A DNA stretch of 64,000 bases from Halomonas sp. M20 (lineage in GTDB: Bacteria; Pseudomonadota; Gammaproteobacteria; Pseudomonadales; Halomonadaceae). Made by a program: the position numbers and the translations under genes. Every line of letters begins with the position of its first letter. The stretch's first letter is position 1. Shown one piece after another: positions 26,395 to 35,019 of this stretch. Below the pieces are notes generated by a model, which was not told where the DNA came from, did no database searches, and saw only the letters and a list, made by a program, of their open reading frames with translations. The DNA is taken from assembly GCF_020622265.1 (NCBI RefSeq), contig NZ_JACNMQ010000003.1:1-64000 (forward strand). The letters are read 5' to 3'.

Positions 26395-28182
26395 TCAGAT
26401 CAGCGAGCCGATACAGGTCGGCGCATCGGTCACGTTTTCCGCCAATTCCTCGAACTCGGTGACACCGGCCAGATCGGTGCCCATGGAAATATTGGTCACT
26501 CGCTCGAGGATGACCTCCACCACCACCGGCACCTGATGCTCCTTCATCAGCTGCTGGGCCTGTTCGAAGGCGCCGGCGATCTCGTCGGGCTTGGTGACAC
26601 GTAACGCCTTGCAGCCGAGCCCTTCCACGACCGAGACATGATCCACGCCGTATTCGGCAAGTTCGGCCTGTTCATCGGTGTAGTTGATGTTCTTGAACGA
26701 GAGCTGCACGCAGTAATCCATGTCGAAGCCGCGCTGGGCCTGGCGAATCAGCCCCAGATAGGAGTTGTTCACCAGCACGTGCAAATAGGGCAGCTTGAAC
26801 TGGGCGCCCACCGCCAACTCCTCCACCATGAACTGAAAGTCGTAGTCGCCGGAGAGTGCCACGATATTGGCATCCGGATCGGCCCGGCGCACACCGAGCG
26901 CCGCCGGAATCGTCCAACCCAGCGGCCCGGCCTGGCCGCAGTTGATCCAGTGACGCGGCTGGTAAGTATGCAGGAACTGGGCGCCGGCGATTTGGGAAAG
27001 CCCGATGGTGCTTACGTAGCGGGTATTCTTGCCGAAGGCCTTGTTCATCTCTTCGTAGACGCGCTGAGGCTTGATCGGCACGTTGTCGAAATGGGTCTTG
27101 CGCATCATGGTGCGCCGCCGCTCCTGACAGGATTCGGCCCAGGCCGAGCGATCCTTGAGCTTGCCCGCCGCCTGCCACTCCTTGGCGATCTCGACGAACA
27201 GCTCAAGGGCCGCGCCGGCATCGGAGACGATGCCGTAATCCGGACAGAACACACGCCCGATCTGGGTCGGCTCGATATCCACATGGACGAACTTGCGCCC
27301 CTCGGTATAACTGGCGAGCTCGCCGGTATGCCGATTGGCCCAGCGATTGCCGATGCCCAGCACGAAATCCGAGGCCAGCATCGTCGCGTTGCCATAACGG
27401 TGCGAGGTCTGTAGCCCCACCATGCCCGCCATCAGCCGGTGATCGTCGGGGATCACGCCCCAGCCCATCAGGGTAGGAATGACCGGCACGCCAGTGATCT
27501 CGGCAAATTCAGTCAGCAGGTCGCTGGCATCCGCGTTGACGATGCCGCCCCCGGCCACCAGCAGCGGCTTGTCCGCCTCGTTGAGCATGGCCAGTGCCTT
27601 CTCGATCTGGGCGCGGGATGCGGAAGGCTTGTAGACCGCCAGCGGCTCGTAGGTATCGGGGTCGAACTCGATCTCGCTCAACTGCACGTCGATGGGTAAA
27701 TCGAGCAAGACTGGTCCCGGGCGCGAGGAGCGCATCAGATGAAAAGCCTGCTGGAAGGCGCGCGGCACCTGGGCCGGCTCCATCACGGTGATTGCCCATT
27801 TGGTGACCGGGCCGGCAATGGCCTGGATGTCCACCGCCTGGAAGTCCTCCTTGTGCATGCGCGCCCGGGGCGCCTGACCGGTGATGCACAGGATCGGGAT
27901 TGAGTCGCCGGTGGCGGAATAAAGACCGGTGATCATGTCGGTGCCCGCCGGCCCGGAGGTGCCGATGCACACCCCGATGTTGCCAGCCCTGGTGCGGGTG
28001 TAGCCCTCGGCCATATGCGAGGCGCCCTCGACGTGGCGGGCCAGCACATGATCGATACCGCCAACCTTGCGCATCGCGGCGTAGAACGGGTTGATGGCGG
28101 CGCCGGGCACGCCGAAGGCAACCTCGACACCTTCTTTCTTGAGGACGTGAACAGCGGCTTCTGCGGCGGTCATCTTGGCCAT
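26395..28182 (-). CDS. gcl: Glyoxylate carboligase
   Basis: 595 aa, thiamine-diphosphate and FAD enzyme that joins two glyoxylates to tartronate semialdehyde and CO2. The N-domain begins [20 protein letters not shown] and [14 protein letters not shown]; at the position where related carboligases have a catalytic Glu the enzyme shows a hydrophobic context, which is normal for Gcl. The ThDP domain carries [18 protein letters not shown] and [17 protein letters not shown]. Two ATGs lie close together (28182 and 28173); the first has AGGAGAAG upstream. It heads the gcl-hyi-glxR unit, downstream of a strong palindromic operator. Confidence 0.97.
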   Translation of the reverse strand: MAKMTAAEAAVHVLKKEGVEVAFGVPGAAINPFYAAMRKVGGIDHVLARHVEGASHMAEGYTRTRAGNIGVCIGTSGPAGTDMITGLYSATGDSIPILCITGQAPRARMHKEDFQAVDIQAIAGPVTKWAITVMEPAQVPRAFQQAFHLMRSSRPGPVLLDLPIDVQLSEIEFDPDTYEPLAVYKPSASRAQIEKALAMLNEADKPLLVAGGGIVNADASDLLTEFAEITGVPVIPTLMGWGVIPDDHRLMAGMVGLQTSHRYGNATMLASDFVLGIGNRWANRHTGELASYTEGRKFVHVDIEPTQIGRVFCPDYGIVSDAGAALELFVEIAKEWQAAGKLKDRSAWAESCQERRRTMMRKTHFDNVPIKPQRVYEEMNKAFGKNTRYVSTIGLSQIAGAQFLHTYQPRHWINCGQAGPLGWTIPAALGVRRADPDANIVALSGDYDFQFMVEELAVGAQFKLPYLHVLVNNSYLGLIRQAQRGFDMDYCVQLSFKNINYTDEQAELAEYGVDHVSVVEGLGCKALRVTKPDEIAGAFEQAQQLMKEHQVPVVVEVILERVTNISMGTDLAGVTEFEELAENVTDAPTCIGSLI

Positions 28183-28253
28183 GACGGCTTCTCCTGAAGA
28201 GATATAGAAATTGTTGTTGTCTTCAAATTAGGCGTCGTCGGTCTACCTGTCAA

Positions 28254-28282
28254 TATTTTGTGGAAAGCATTTCCACAAAATA
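28254..28282. promoter_or_regulatory. Perfect palindromic operator upstream of gcl (IclR/AllR-like site)
   Basis: Arms TATTTTGTGGAAA (28254-28266) and TTTCCACAAAATA (28270-28282) are perfectly complementary around GCA. The core TGGAAA-N3-TTTCCA recurs upstream of the IclR-family gene at 39537, and E. coli AllR sites also have GGAAA/TTTCC arms. It lies 72 bases upstream of gcl. Confidence 0.7.
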
Positions 28283-28400
28283 CATTATGAATTTTAAGAT
28301 CATGTTAAAAATTAACCAATTAGCTGTTTTACTGACCTTTAAGCAAACATTCTCGCCTAAATAAACGATTTTAATGCTGACAATGCTTTGAAGACCATCC

Positions 28401-28431
28401 ATAAAAAAGCCGGCGATATTATCGCCGGCTT
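28401..28431 (-). terminator. Terminator of the puuE-allA-allE operon
   Basis: AAGCCGGCGAT (28407-28417) pairs perfectly with ATCGCCGGCTT (28421-28431); on the minus strand a TTTTTT run follows. It lies 31 bases past the allE stop and separates the allantoin operon from the gcl operator. Confidence 0.85.
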
Positions 28432-28462
28432 GATGCAATGGAAAGATTATCCACTAATTCGT

Positions 28463-29308
28463 TCAACGTCCCCGATAGGCGGCGGACGCGTTCAGCTTGG
28501 GATGACGATTGACGTCCTTGTACAGCAGGTAGCGGAACGGCCCCGGCCCGCCGGCATAGCAAGCCTGAGGGCAGAAGGCGCGCAGCCACATGAAGTCGCC
28601 GGCTTCCACCTCGACCCAATCCTGATTCAGGTGATAAACCGCCTTGCCTTCGAGCACGTACAGCCCGTGCTCCATGATGTGAGTCTCATCGAAGGGTATG
28701 ACGCCGCCGGGCTGAAAAGTGACGATGGTCACGTGCATGTCGTGACGCAGATCCTGAGGATCGACGAAACGGGTAGTGGCCCAGGCGCCATTGGTATCCG
28801 GCATTGCCGTCGGCTCGATGTCCTGCTCGTTGGTGACGAAGGCCTCCGGCGGATCGATACCTTCAACGTATTCATAGGCCTTGCGAATCCAGTGGAAACG
28901 CGCCGCCTCGTTGCCTTCGTTGCGCACCTGCCAGTCGCTTCCCGGTGGAATGAAGGCGTAGCCGCCGGGGTGCATGCGATGTTTTTCGCCGGACAGGGTC
29001 AGGGTCAGCTCGCCTTCTACCAGGAACAGCACCGCCTCGGCGCCGGTATCCGGCTCGGGCTTGTCGCTACCGCCACCGGGCTGTACTTCCATGATGTACT
29101 GGGAAAACGTCTCGGCGAAGCCGGAGAGCGGACGCGCCAGCACCCATAGCCGGGTCTTGTCCCAGAACGGCAGGAAGCTGGTGACGATATCGCGCATCAC
29201 CCCTTTGGGGATCACCGCGTAGGCCTCGGTGAACACCGCACGATCCGCGGTCATTTGCGTCTGAGGTGGCAAGCCCCCTTTGGGGGCGTAGTAACTACGG
29301 GTGGTCAT
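28463..29308 (-). CDS. allE: (S)-ureidoglycine aminohydrolase
   Basis: 281 aa, bicupin. N-terminal cupin with VLFLVEGELTLTLSGEKH (about residues 92-109) and C-terminal cupin with HIMEHGLYVLEGKAVYHLN (about 205-223), which holds the Mn-binding His and Glu residues. It releases ammonia from (S)-ureidoglycine to give (S)-ureidoglycolate. Databases sometimes label this family 'bifunctional allantoicase/ureidoglycine aminohydrolase', but it has no allantoicase domain. GAGGAAA precedes the ATG. It is last in puuE-allA-allE. Confidence 0.92.
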   Translation of the reverse strand: MTTRSYYAPKGGLPPQTQMTADRAVFTEAYAVIPKGVMRDIVTSFLPFWDKTRLWVLARPLSGFAETFSQYIMEVQPGGGSDKPEPDTGAEAVLFLVEGELTLTLSGEKHRMHPGGYAFIPPGSDWQVRNEGNEAARFHWIRKAYEYVEGIDPPEAFVTNEQDIEPTAMPDTNGAWATTRFVDPQDLRHDMHVTIVTFQPGGVIPFDETHIMEHGLYVLEGKAVYHLNQDWVEVEAGDFMWLRAFCPQACYAGGPGPFRYLLYKDVNRHPKLNASAAYRGR

Positions 29309-29345
29309 TGTGTTTCCTCGTATAAAGCCTGTTCACGACGCAGAA

Positions 29346-29834
29346 TCATTCAAGCGTGACACGCAGATCGATGGGGTATTCGTCGCAGTTGTTGCCGTCG
29401 CCACCCCGATCCACCACCAGGAATTCGCCTTCGTGTTCCAGCACGGACTGAATGGCGTGCCAAGTGCCGGCATGATAATTCACCCCCTGGCGACCGTCGG
29501 TGACGAAGGCGCGCACCTCCGCCGGATCGATCTCCTCACCTCGTGGGGCCACCACGACGATGAAGCGCTCCTCGTGCAGGGGCATGAAGGCTTGGCTACC
29601 CTGGGGGTGGCGCTCGAGAAACGACAACTCCAGCGGTACTTGAATGGGCTGGCTGACGAAGATGCTCACTAGCGTCCGAGCGTTCTCGCCCAGGGTCTCG
29701 ACGGTGGCAAGGTCGTGATGGCGCTGCGTCAGTCCTGAATTGATGGCAAACGAGTCCGAGGTGCGTGAATCGATCACCTCGCCGAAGGGCATGAACGCCT
29801 TGGGCGTCAGCGGCTCTGCCTTGAGTTCCAGCAT
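29346..29834 (-). CDS. allA: Ureidoglycolate lyase
   Basis: 162 aa. Splits (S)-ureidoglycolate to glyoxylate and urea. The signature VNYHAGTWHA is at about residues 116-125; the N-terminus LKAEPLTPKAFMPFGEVID is typical. AAGGAGA precedes the ATG, 15 bases after puuE. Its product feeds Gcl, encoded next door. Confidence 0.94.
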   Translation of the reverse strand: MLELKAEPLTPKAFMPFGEVIDSRTSDSFAINSGLTQRHHDLATVETLGENARTLVSIFVSQPIQVPLELSFLERHPQGSQAFMPLHEERFIVVVAPRGEEIDPAEVRAFVTDGRQGVNYHAGTWHAIQSVLEHEGEFLVVDRGGDGNNCDEYPIDLRVTLE

Positions 29835-29849
29835 GGTGTTCTCCTTTAT

Positions 29850-30791
29850 TCAGGAAGCCGTTCGCGCTGGGTGATATTCCGCCCAGTGCCTGGCTATGTC
29901 CACACGCCGCGTGACCCACACCCGATCATGAGCCTCGATATGATCGAGGAAACGCTGCAATCCACGGAAGCGCCCGGGGCGGCCAATCAAGCGACAGTGC
30001 AAGCCGACAGAAAGCATCTTCGGCGCTTCTTCCCCTTCGGCATAAAGCACATCGAAGGCATCCCGCAGATAGGTATAGAACTGCTCACCGGTATTGAAGC
30101 CCTGGGGTGAAGCGAAGCGCATGTCGTTACTGTCCAGGGTGTAGGGCACCACCAGGTGCGGCGGCGCTTCGCCCTTGCTGTTCTTTTCCTTGGTCCAGAA
30201 CGGCAAGTCGTCACCATAGTAGTCACTATCGTAGAGGAACGATCCTTCGTCGAGTACCAGGCGCCGGGTATTGGGGCTATCGCGACCGGTGTACCAGCCT
30301 AGCGGCTTCTCGCCGTACAGCTTTTGGAAGATGTCGATGGCCTTGCGCATGTGCTCGCGCTCGAGCTCTTCCGGCGTGTTCTGGTAATGAATCCAGCGAT
30401 AGCCGTGGCAGGCGATCTCGTGGCCGAGTTCTTTAAAAGCCTGGGCCACATCGGGGTTGCGCTCCAGCGCCATGGCCACGCCAAACACCGTCAGCGGCAG
30501 GCCGCGGCGCTCGAACTCCTTGAGAATGCGCCATACCCCAGCCCGTGAACCATACTCATAGATCGATTCCATGCTCAGATGGCGGGCCGGATAGGCCTCG
30601 GCGCCGATGATCTCGGAAAGAAATTGCTCGGAGCCGCTGTCACCGTGAAGCACGCTATTCTCGCCGCCTTCCTCGTAGTTGAGGACGAACTGCACGGCGA
30701 TCTTCGCTTTGCCGGGCCAGTTGGCGTGAGGCGGCGTGCGACCATAACCGATGAGATCGCGAGGATAATCGGCGTCATGTTTTGACAACAT
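29850..30791 (-). CDS. puuE: Allantoinase, metal-independent polysaccharide-deacetylase type
   Basis: 313 aa. The N-terminus begins YPRDLIGYGRTPPHANWPG, typical of PuuE. The NodB-like barrel shows FVLNYEEGGENS near residue 35, ELGHEIACHGYRWIHY near 120 and SVGLHCRLIGRPGRF near 267. It hydrolyses (S)-allantoin to allantoate and is unrelated to the amidohydrolase-type AllB. AAGGAG lies before the ATG. It heads the puuE-allA-allE operon, and a GTATAC-type palindrome overlaps its leader. Confidence 0.95.
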   Translation of the reverse strand: MLSKHDADYPRDLIGYGRTPPHANWPGKAKIAVQFVLNYEEGGENSVLHGDSGSEQFLSEIIGAEAYPARHLSMESIYEYGSRAGVWRILKEFERRGLPLTVFGVAMALERNPDVAQAFKELGHEIACHGYRWIHYQNTPEELEREHMRKAIDIFQKLYGEKPLGWYTGRDSPNTRRLVLDEGSFLYDSDYYGDDLPFWTKEKNSKGEAPPHLVVPYTLDSNDMRFASPQGFNTGEQFYTYLRDAFDVLYAEGEEAPKMLSVGLHCRLIGRPGRFRGLQRFLDHIEAHDRVWVTRRVDIARHWAEYHPARTAS

Positions 30792-30811
30792 CGAACGGCT
30801 CCTTTTTATTT

Positions 30812-30823
30812 AATGTATACAAT
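30812..30823. promoter_or_regulatory. GTATAC-type operator in the puuE leader
   Basis: AATGTATACAAT contains the perfect palindrome TGTATACA, 21 bases upstream of puuE. The same core occurs upstream of the GntR gene (36975-36985) and of uraD (38805-38814). FadR/VanR-type GntR regulators often bind GTATAC or TnGTnnnACnA sites, so the GntR protein at 36197-36940 is the likely ligand. Confidence 0.6.
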
Positions 30824-30930
30824 ATAAAGCTAGTCTGTATTCACTTTTGTTTCAAGCTAATCGGGGTTTTCTCCGTGCAAAACCTACTTGCGCACACCTT
30901 GCCAGCCAGCTATTTTGTGTACAAAGACAC

Positions 30931-30950
30931 AATTTGTACATGAACAAATT
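30931..30950. promoter_or_regulatory. Inverted repeat upstream of the allantoin racemase gene
   Basis: AATTTGT and ACAAATT are perfect 7-bp arms around ACATGA, and a related TTGTGTACAA lies just upstream (30915-30924). Both sit 35-70 bases before the racemase start, within the divergent puuE promoter region, and may be further regulator sites or -35/-10 elements. Confidence 0.4.
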
Positions 30951-30984
30951 TAACCGCCCTTAGCTACCCGGTGAGAACGTTTCG

Positions 30985-31728
30985 ATGCATATCCGAGTAA
31001 TCAACCCTAATACCACCGCCACGATGACCGCCACCATCGATGCGGCGGCAAAGCGTATCGCCGCACCGGGTACTGAAATAAGCTCCACGAATCCTGCTAG
31101 CGGCCCGGTCTCCATCGAAAGCCACTTCGATGAAGCCATCAGTGCCGTTGGCGTCACGGAAGAGGTAATGAAGGGAGAGCAGGAGAAGGTCGATGCGTAC
31201 ATCATCGCCTGCTTCGGCGATCCAGGACTGCTCGCTGCCCGGGAGCTGACTCGGGCGCCGGTCATCGGCATCGCCGAGGCAGCCTTTCACATGGCAACCC
31301 TGATCAGCACGCGCTTTTCCATCGTCACTACTCTGGGGCGCACCGGCATCATCGCCGAACATTTGCTGGACATGTACGGCTTCAGCCACCACTGCCGCCG
31401 TGTGCGGGCAGCAGAAATTCCGGTGCTCGACCTGGAAGACGACAGCGACGCAGCCCTGACTCGCATCATCGACGAGTGCAAACGTGCCCGGGATGAAGAC
31501 AACATCGGCGCCATCGTGCTGGGCTGCGGCGGCATGGCGGATCTCACCGGTCAGATCAGCGATGCGGTCGGCCTGCCCATCGTGGAAGGCGTGACCGCCG
31601 CGGTAAAGCTCTCCGAGGCGCTGGTCGGCTTGGGTCTGGGTACCAGCAAAGTCGGCGACCTGGCCTTTCCCCGGCCCAAGATGTTTACCGGTCAGTTCGA
31701 GCATCTGAGCGAGCAGCGCTTCGACTAA
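30985..31728 (+). CDS. hpxA: Allantoin racemase (Asp/Glu/hydantoin racemase family)
   Basis: 247 aa. N-terminus IRVINPNTTATMTATI; the two catalytic cysteines are in YIIACFGDPGLLAARE (about residue 76) and IVLGCGGMADL (about residue 181). It interconverts allantoin enantiomers so that both can be hydrolysed. Placement opposite puuE and next to allantoin genes favours allantoin over other hydantoins. A weak GTGAGAA precedes the ATG. It is followed by two NCS1 permease genes in a probable operon ending at 34712. Confidence 0.87.
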   Translation: MHIRVINPNTTATMTATIDAAAKRIAAPGTEISSTNPASGPVSIESHFDEAISAVGVTEEVMKGEQEKVDAYIIACFGDPGLLAARELTRAPVIGIAEAAFHMATLISTRFSIVTTLGRTGIIAEHLLDMYGFSHHCRRVRAAEIPVLDLEDDSDAALTRIIDECKRARDEDNIGAIVLGCGGMADLTGQISDAVGLPIVEGVTAAVKLSEALVGLGLGTSKVGDLAFPRPKMFTGQFEHLSEQRFD

Positions 31729-31801
31729 GTTTCGTGCCGATCGTTAAAGCCAAGCATTGCAGAAAGTTTATAAAGACAATCAACACTGCGAGAAAACAAA
31801 C

Positions 31802-33166
31802 ATGACGACCCCGACCTCCTCTTCAGGAGCGCACCCCGGCGCAACGAATACAACCACCTCCAAGGCGCCGGGCCAAGAATCCCTGGCGCCTCAAACCACC
31901 CGAATCATGGGGCGCTTCTCCTATCTGCTGGCCTGGTTCGGTGGTTGTGTGTCGATCGGCACCTTCGCCATGGGTTCAAGCGTTGTGGGTACGCTCAATC
32001 TGGTGCAGGCAACGCTCGCCATCGCCATCGGATGCTTCGTGATCGGCGTGGCGCTGACGCTGAACGGCGCCGCTGGCTACAAGTACGGCATCCCCTTCAT
32101 GGTCCAGGCGCGCAGTGCCTTCGGCTTCAGCGGCACCCGCTTTCCGGGGCTGGTGCGAGCGGTGCCGGCCATCGTCTGGTACGGCTTTCAAAGCTGGATC
32201 GGCGCCGGCGCCTTGAATGCGGTGTCCGCCACCCTGTTCGGCTTCGACAATTTGATACTGTTCTTCATCGTCTTTCAGCTGTTGCAGATCGCCCTGTCGG
32301 TGCTGGGCTTTCAAGGCATCAAGTGGCTGGAGAATATCGGCAGCGGCTTCATCCTGGTGTCCTTGACCTACATGTTCTACAGCACGGTTGATCGTTACGG
32401 CGCAGAGATCTCCGCCAATCTGGTCAATATCGAAGGCACCTGGGGCATGCCCTTCTGGGGAGCCACCATGCTGTTCCTGGGCATCTACAGCACCATGATG
32501 CTCAACGTCAGCGACTATTCCCGGGAACTCAAGCACGGCGCCGGCCCGGGCTTTCTGACCACGCTGTATTCCATGTCGATTCTGCCCTGCACCCTGTTCA
32601 TGGGGCTGATCGGCTTCATGGTCTCCGAGGCCACTGGGGTTGCCGACCCAATCAAAGTGTTTTCCAACGCAGTGGACAACACGCCGCTGCTGATGACGAC
32701 CCTACTGTTCATCGCCTTCGCTCAGGTCACTACCAACGTGCTCAACAACGTGGTCCCGCCGACCTACGTGTTGATGGACGCCTTCAAGCTCAAATATCGC
32801 ACCGCCACGATCATCGTTGGCTTCCTGGCCTTCGCCACCTTCCCTTGGGAGCTGGTCAAGGACGAGTCCGCCGCCGGCCTGCAGCTGTTCGTGCAGACCT
32901 ACTCCGCCTTCCTCGGCCCGATCTTCGCGGTACTGGTGGTGGATTACTATCTGATCCGCCGTCGCACCCTGGACGTGGACAAGCTCTACGACGTCAACGG
33001 GCCTTATCGTGGCGTCAACTACGGCGCCATCATCGCCTCGCTGATAGGTGCCGCGGTGGCGCTGACTTTTTCCGCCGTTTCTTGGTACGCCAGCCTGATT
33101 CCTGCCGGGGTGATCTACTATCTATTGATGCGCCACTGGTCCGCTTGCCAGCGTTTTCGTGAGTGA
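31802..33166 (+). CDS. NCS1-family nucleobase/allantoin permease (copy 1)
   Basis: 454 aa, about twelve membrane helices. NCS1 landmarks are YKYGIPFMVQARSAFG (helix 3 region), VPAIVWYGFQSWIGAGALN, NVSDYSREL and FAVLVVDYYLIRRRTLDV. The Trp and Asn residues in these segments contact the hydantoin or base in the Mhp1 structure. It is a cation-coupled importer of purines, allantoin or hydantoins by context. The N-terminal 35 residues are Ser/Thr/Pro-rich. The ATG at 31802 has only a weak ribosome site (GCGAGAAAA). It differs considerably from its neighbour and may have a different substrate. Confidence 0.85.
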   Translation: MTTPTSSSGAHPGATNTTTSKAPGQESLAPQTTRIMGRFSYLLAWFGGCVSIGTFAMGSSVVGTLNLVQATLAIAIGCFVIGVALTLNGAAGYKYGIPFMVQARSAFGFSGTRFPGLVRAVPAIVWYGFQSWIGAGALNAVSATLFGFDNLILFFIVFQLLQIALSVLGFQGIKWLENIGSGFILVSLTYMFYSTVDRYGAEISANLVNIEGTWGMPFWGATMLFLGIYSTMMLNVSDYSRELKHGAGPGFLTTLYSMSILPCTLFMGLIGFMVSEATGVADPIKVFSNAVDNTPLLMTTLLFIAFAQVTTNVLNNVVPPTYVLMDAFKLKYRTATIIVGFLAFATFPWELVKDESAAGLQLFVQTYSAFLGPIFAVLVVDYYLIRRRTLDVDKLYDVNGPYRGVNYGAIIASLIGAAVALTFSAVSWYASLIPAGVIYYLLMRHWSACQRFRE

Positions 33167-33221
33167 TCAAGGCCTTTCAAAGCAAAACCGAGATCAATAA
33201 CCAACAAGACAGGTGCTTTCC

Positions 33222-34670
33222 ATGCACGACGACGAACTGAAGATTACGCGACACGACCCCTCGCTCTATAACGAGGACCTGGCACCGATCCCTCATGGCA
33301 AGCGTAGCTGGGGCTGGTTCGAGATCTTCAATGTGTGGTCGAACGACATTCAGAGCTTGTTCGGCTACTCCCTGGCGGCGTCGCTATTCATCATCTACGG
33401 CTTGAACGGCTGGGCGGTGATGGCGGCGATCATTCTGGCCGGCTTCATAGTGATGGTGCTGGTCAACTTGAGCGGCAAACCCAGCGTCAAGTACGGCATC
33501 CCCTTTCCGGTGTTGGTGCGCGCCAGCATGGGGGTGCGCGGCGCCAACCTGCCGGCGCTGCTGCGGGCCATCGTGGGTATCTTCTGGTACGGCGTACAGA
33601 CCTATTTCGCCTCTACCGCGGTGGCACTGCTGCTGACCGCGCTGTTCGGCGATCCCGGCGGCCAGTTCCTGGGGCTCTCCGCCATCGGCTGGCTTGCCTT
33701 CGTCATCGTCTGGCTGTTTCAGCTGGCAATCTTCTGGGCCGGTATCGAGCGTATCAAGCACTTCCTCAACTGGGCCGGACCGCTGGTTTACGTGGTCATG
33801 GTAGCGCTGATGATCATCGTCTGGTTCAAGGCCGGGGACGAACTATTGCCGGCGATCGATACCATCTTCAGCAGCAGCGGCGACTACGAAGGCAGCGACC
33901 TGAGCGCCTTCCTGGCGATCACCGGCACCATGATCGCCTACTTTGCTGCGGTGGTGATCAACTTCGGCGATTTCACCCGCTTCGTACGCAGCGAGCGCGA
34001 GATGAAGCTGGGCAATCTGCTGGGTCTGCCGCTCAACGTGGCGTTCTTCTCCTTCATTGCGCTGATCATCACCGCCGGCACCGTGGCACTGTTCGGCGAT
34101 GCGCTGATCAACCCTTCGGAGATCATCGAGCGGGTCGATTCACTACCGCTAACCCTGATCGCCGCGATCACCTTCTTCGCCGCCACCGTGGGCATTAACC
34201 TGGTGGCCAACTTCATTCCCCCGGCCTACGACCTGGCCAATCTCTTCCCCAGCAAGATCAGCTTTCGCGTTGGAGGCCTGATCACGGCGATCATCGCCTT
34301 CTTCGTCGGCGCCCTATGGCTGGCGGTGATCAGTCGCATCGGCATCCCCGGCTTCGTGAATGTACTAGGCGCCGTCGTGGCGCCGTTCTACGGCATCATC
34401 GTGGTGGACTACTATCTGATCCGGCGTCAGAAACTGAACATTCAAGACATGTTCTCTTCCGAGCCCGGCAGCACCTACTACTATGACAACGGCTGGAACC
34501 GCAAGGCATTGATCGCCTTCGGGCTCGCTGCGCTGTTCTCTCTTTCATCGGTGTGGATACCCACGCTGGCGGCCCTGGACGGCTATGCCTGGTTGATCGG
34601 CGCGGGACTCGGTGGACTATTCTATTGGGGATTGATGGGCAAGGAACGCAAGCGCCTGGCCTATGCCTGA
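33222..34670 (+). CDS. NCS1-family nucleobase/allantoin permease (copy 2)
   Basis: 482 aa, about twelve helices. It begins with the NCS1 N-terminal pattern SLYNEDLAPIPHGKRSWGWF and FEIFNVWSNDIQSL, then VKYGIPFPVLVRASMGVRG, FWYGVQTYFAST, NFGDFTRF and VVDYYLIRRQKLNI. It is closer to the Mhp1/allantoin-uracil type than copy 1. The ATG at 33222 is used; a GTG three codons upstream is also possible. It ends the hpxA-permease-permease unit just before a strong terminator. Confidence 0.87.
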   Translation: MHDDELKITRHDPSLYNEDLAPIPHGKRSWGWFEIFNVWSNDIQSLFGYSLAASLFIIYGLNGWAVMAAIILAGFIVMVLVNLSGKPSVKYGIPFPVLVRASMGVRGANLPALLRAIVGIFWYGVQTYFASTAVALLLTALFGDPGGQFLGLSAIGWLAFVIVWLFQLAIFWAGIERIKHFLNWAGPLVYVVMVALMIIVWFKAGDELLPAIDTIFSSSGDYEGSDLSAFLAITGTMIAYFAAVVINFGDFTRFVRSEREMKLGNLLGLPLNVAFFSFIALIITAGTVALFGDALINPSEIIERVDSLPLTLIAAITFFAATVGINLVANFIPPAYDLANLFPSKISFRVGGLITAIIAFFVGALWLAVISRIGIPGFVNVLGAVVAPFYGIIVVDYYLIRRQKLNIQDMFSSEPGSTYYYDNGWNRKALIAFGLAALFSLSSVWIPTLAALDGYAWLIGAGLGGLFYWGLMGKERKRLAYA

Positions 34671-34682
34671 TAGCTAACAAGG

Positions 34683-34712
34683 GCCTCGCCGACACTGTCG
34701 GCGGGGCTTTTT
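34683..34712 (+). terminator. Terminator of the hpxA/NCS1 operon
   Basis: GCCTCGCCGAC (34683-34693) pairs with GTCGGCGGGGC (34697-34707) with one G-T pair, followed by TTTTTC. It lies 13 bases after the second permease stop. Confidence 0.85.
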
Positions 34713-35018
34713 CTTTGGAGGGGGTGAGCAACATCGCCGATATTATCCAAAGGCTGCTCGATAAAAGCCCCATCCCTAGCGTAACCCTGACACGCTTCAT
34801 CGACCTGGACGATTTGCGAGGCGACTCTATCTGCAAAATCTCATATGCTGTATTGCTGATTTCTGCAAAACGCGCCAGCACGCGAATTCTGCATAGGTTG
34901 CCAAAGCGTGCTTAATTTATATGAATATCAATATTTTATATTATTTTCAGGAAGAAAAATAAGAATATTAAACATGCCGACGTGTTCATCCAATATCTAT
35001 GCGCACCACCCAATACCT
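34713..35018. other. Intergenic stretch, no gene recognised; AT-rich right half
   Basis: No convincing coding sequence was found on either strand. From about 34912 to 34975 the sequence becomes very AT-rich, unlike the flanking operons. It lies between the NCS1 operon terminator and the integron-cassette boundary and is probably non-coding remnant or promoter sequence. Confidence 0.5.
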
Positions 35019-35019
35019 G

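Noticed and set aside
28463-29308. Allantoicase activity for the AllE protein, as database names suggest
   Set aside because: Only two cupin domains are present, matching ureidoglycine aminohydrolase; no allantoicase fold is visible.
34553-34915. Small plus-strand frame across the NCS1 operon terminator
   Set aside because: It overlaps the permease end in another frame and runs through a strong terminator, with no ribosome site or similarity.
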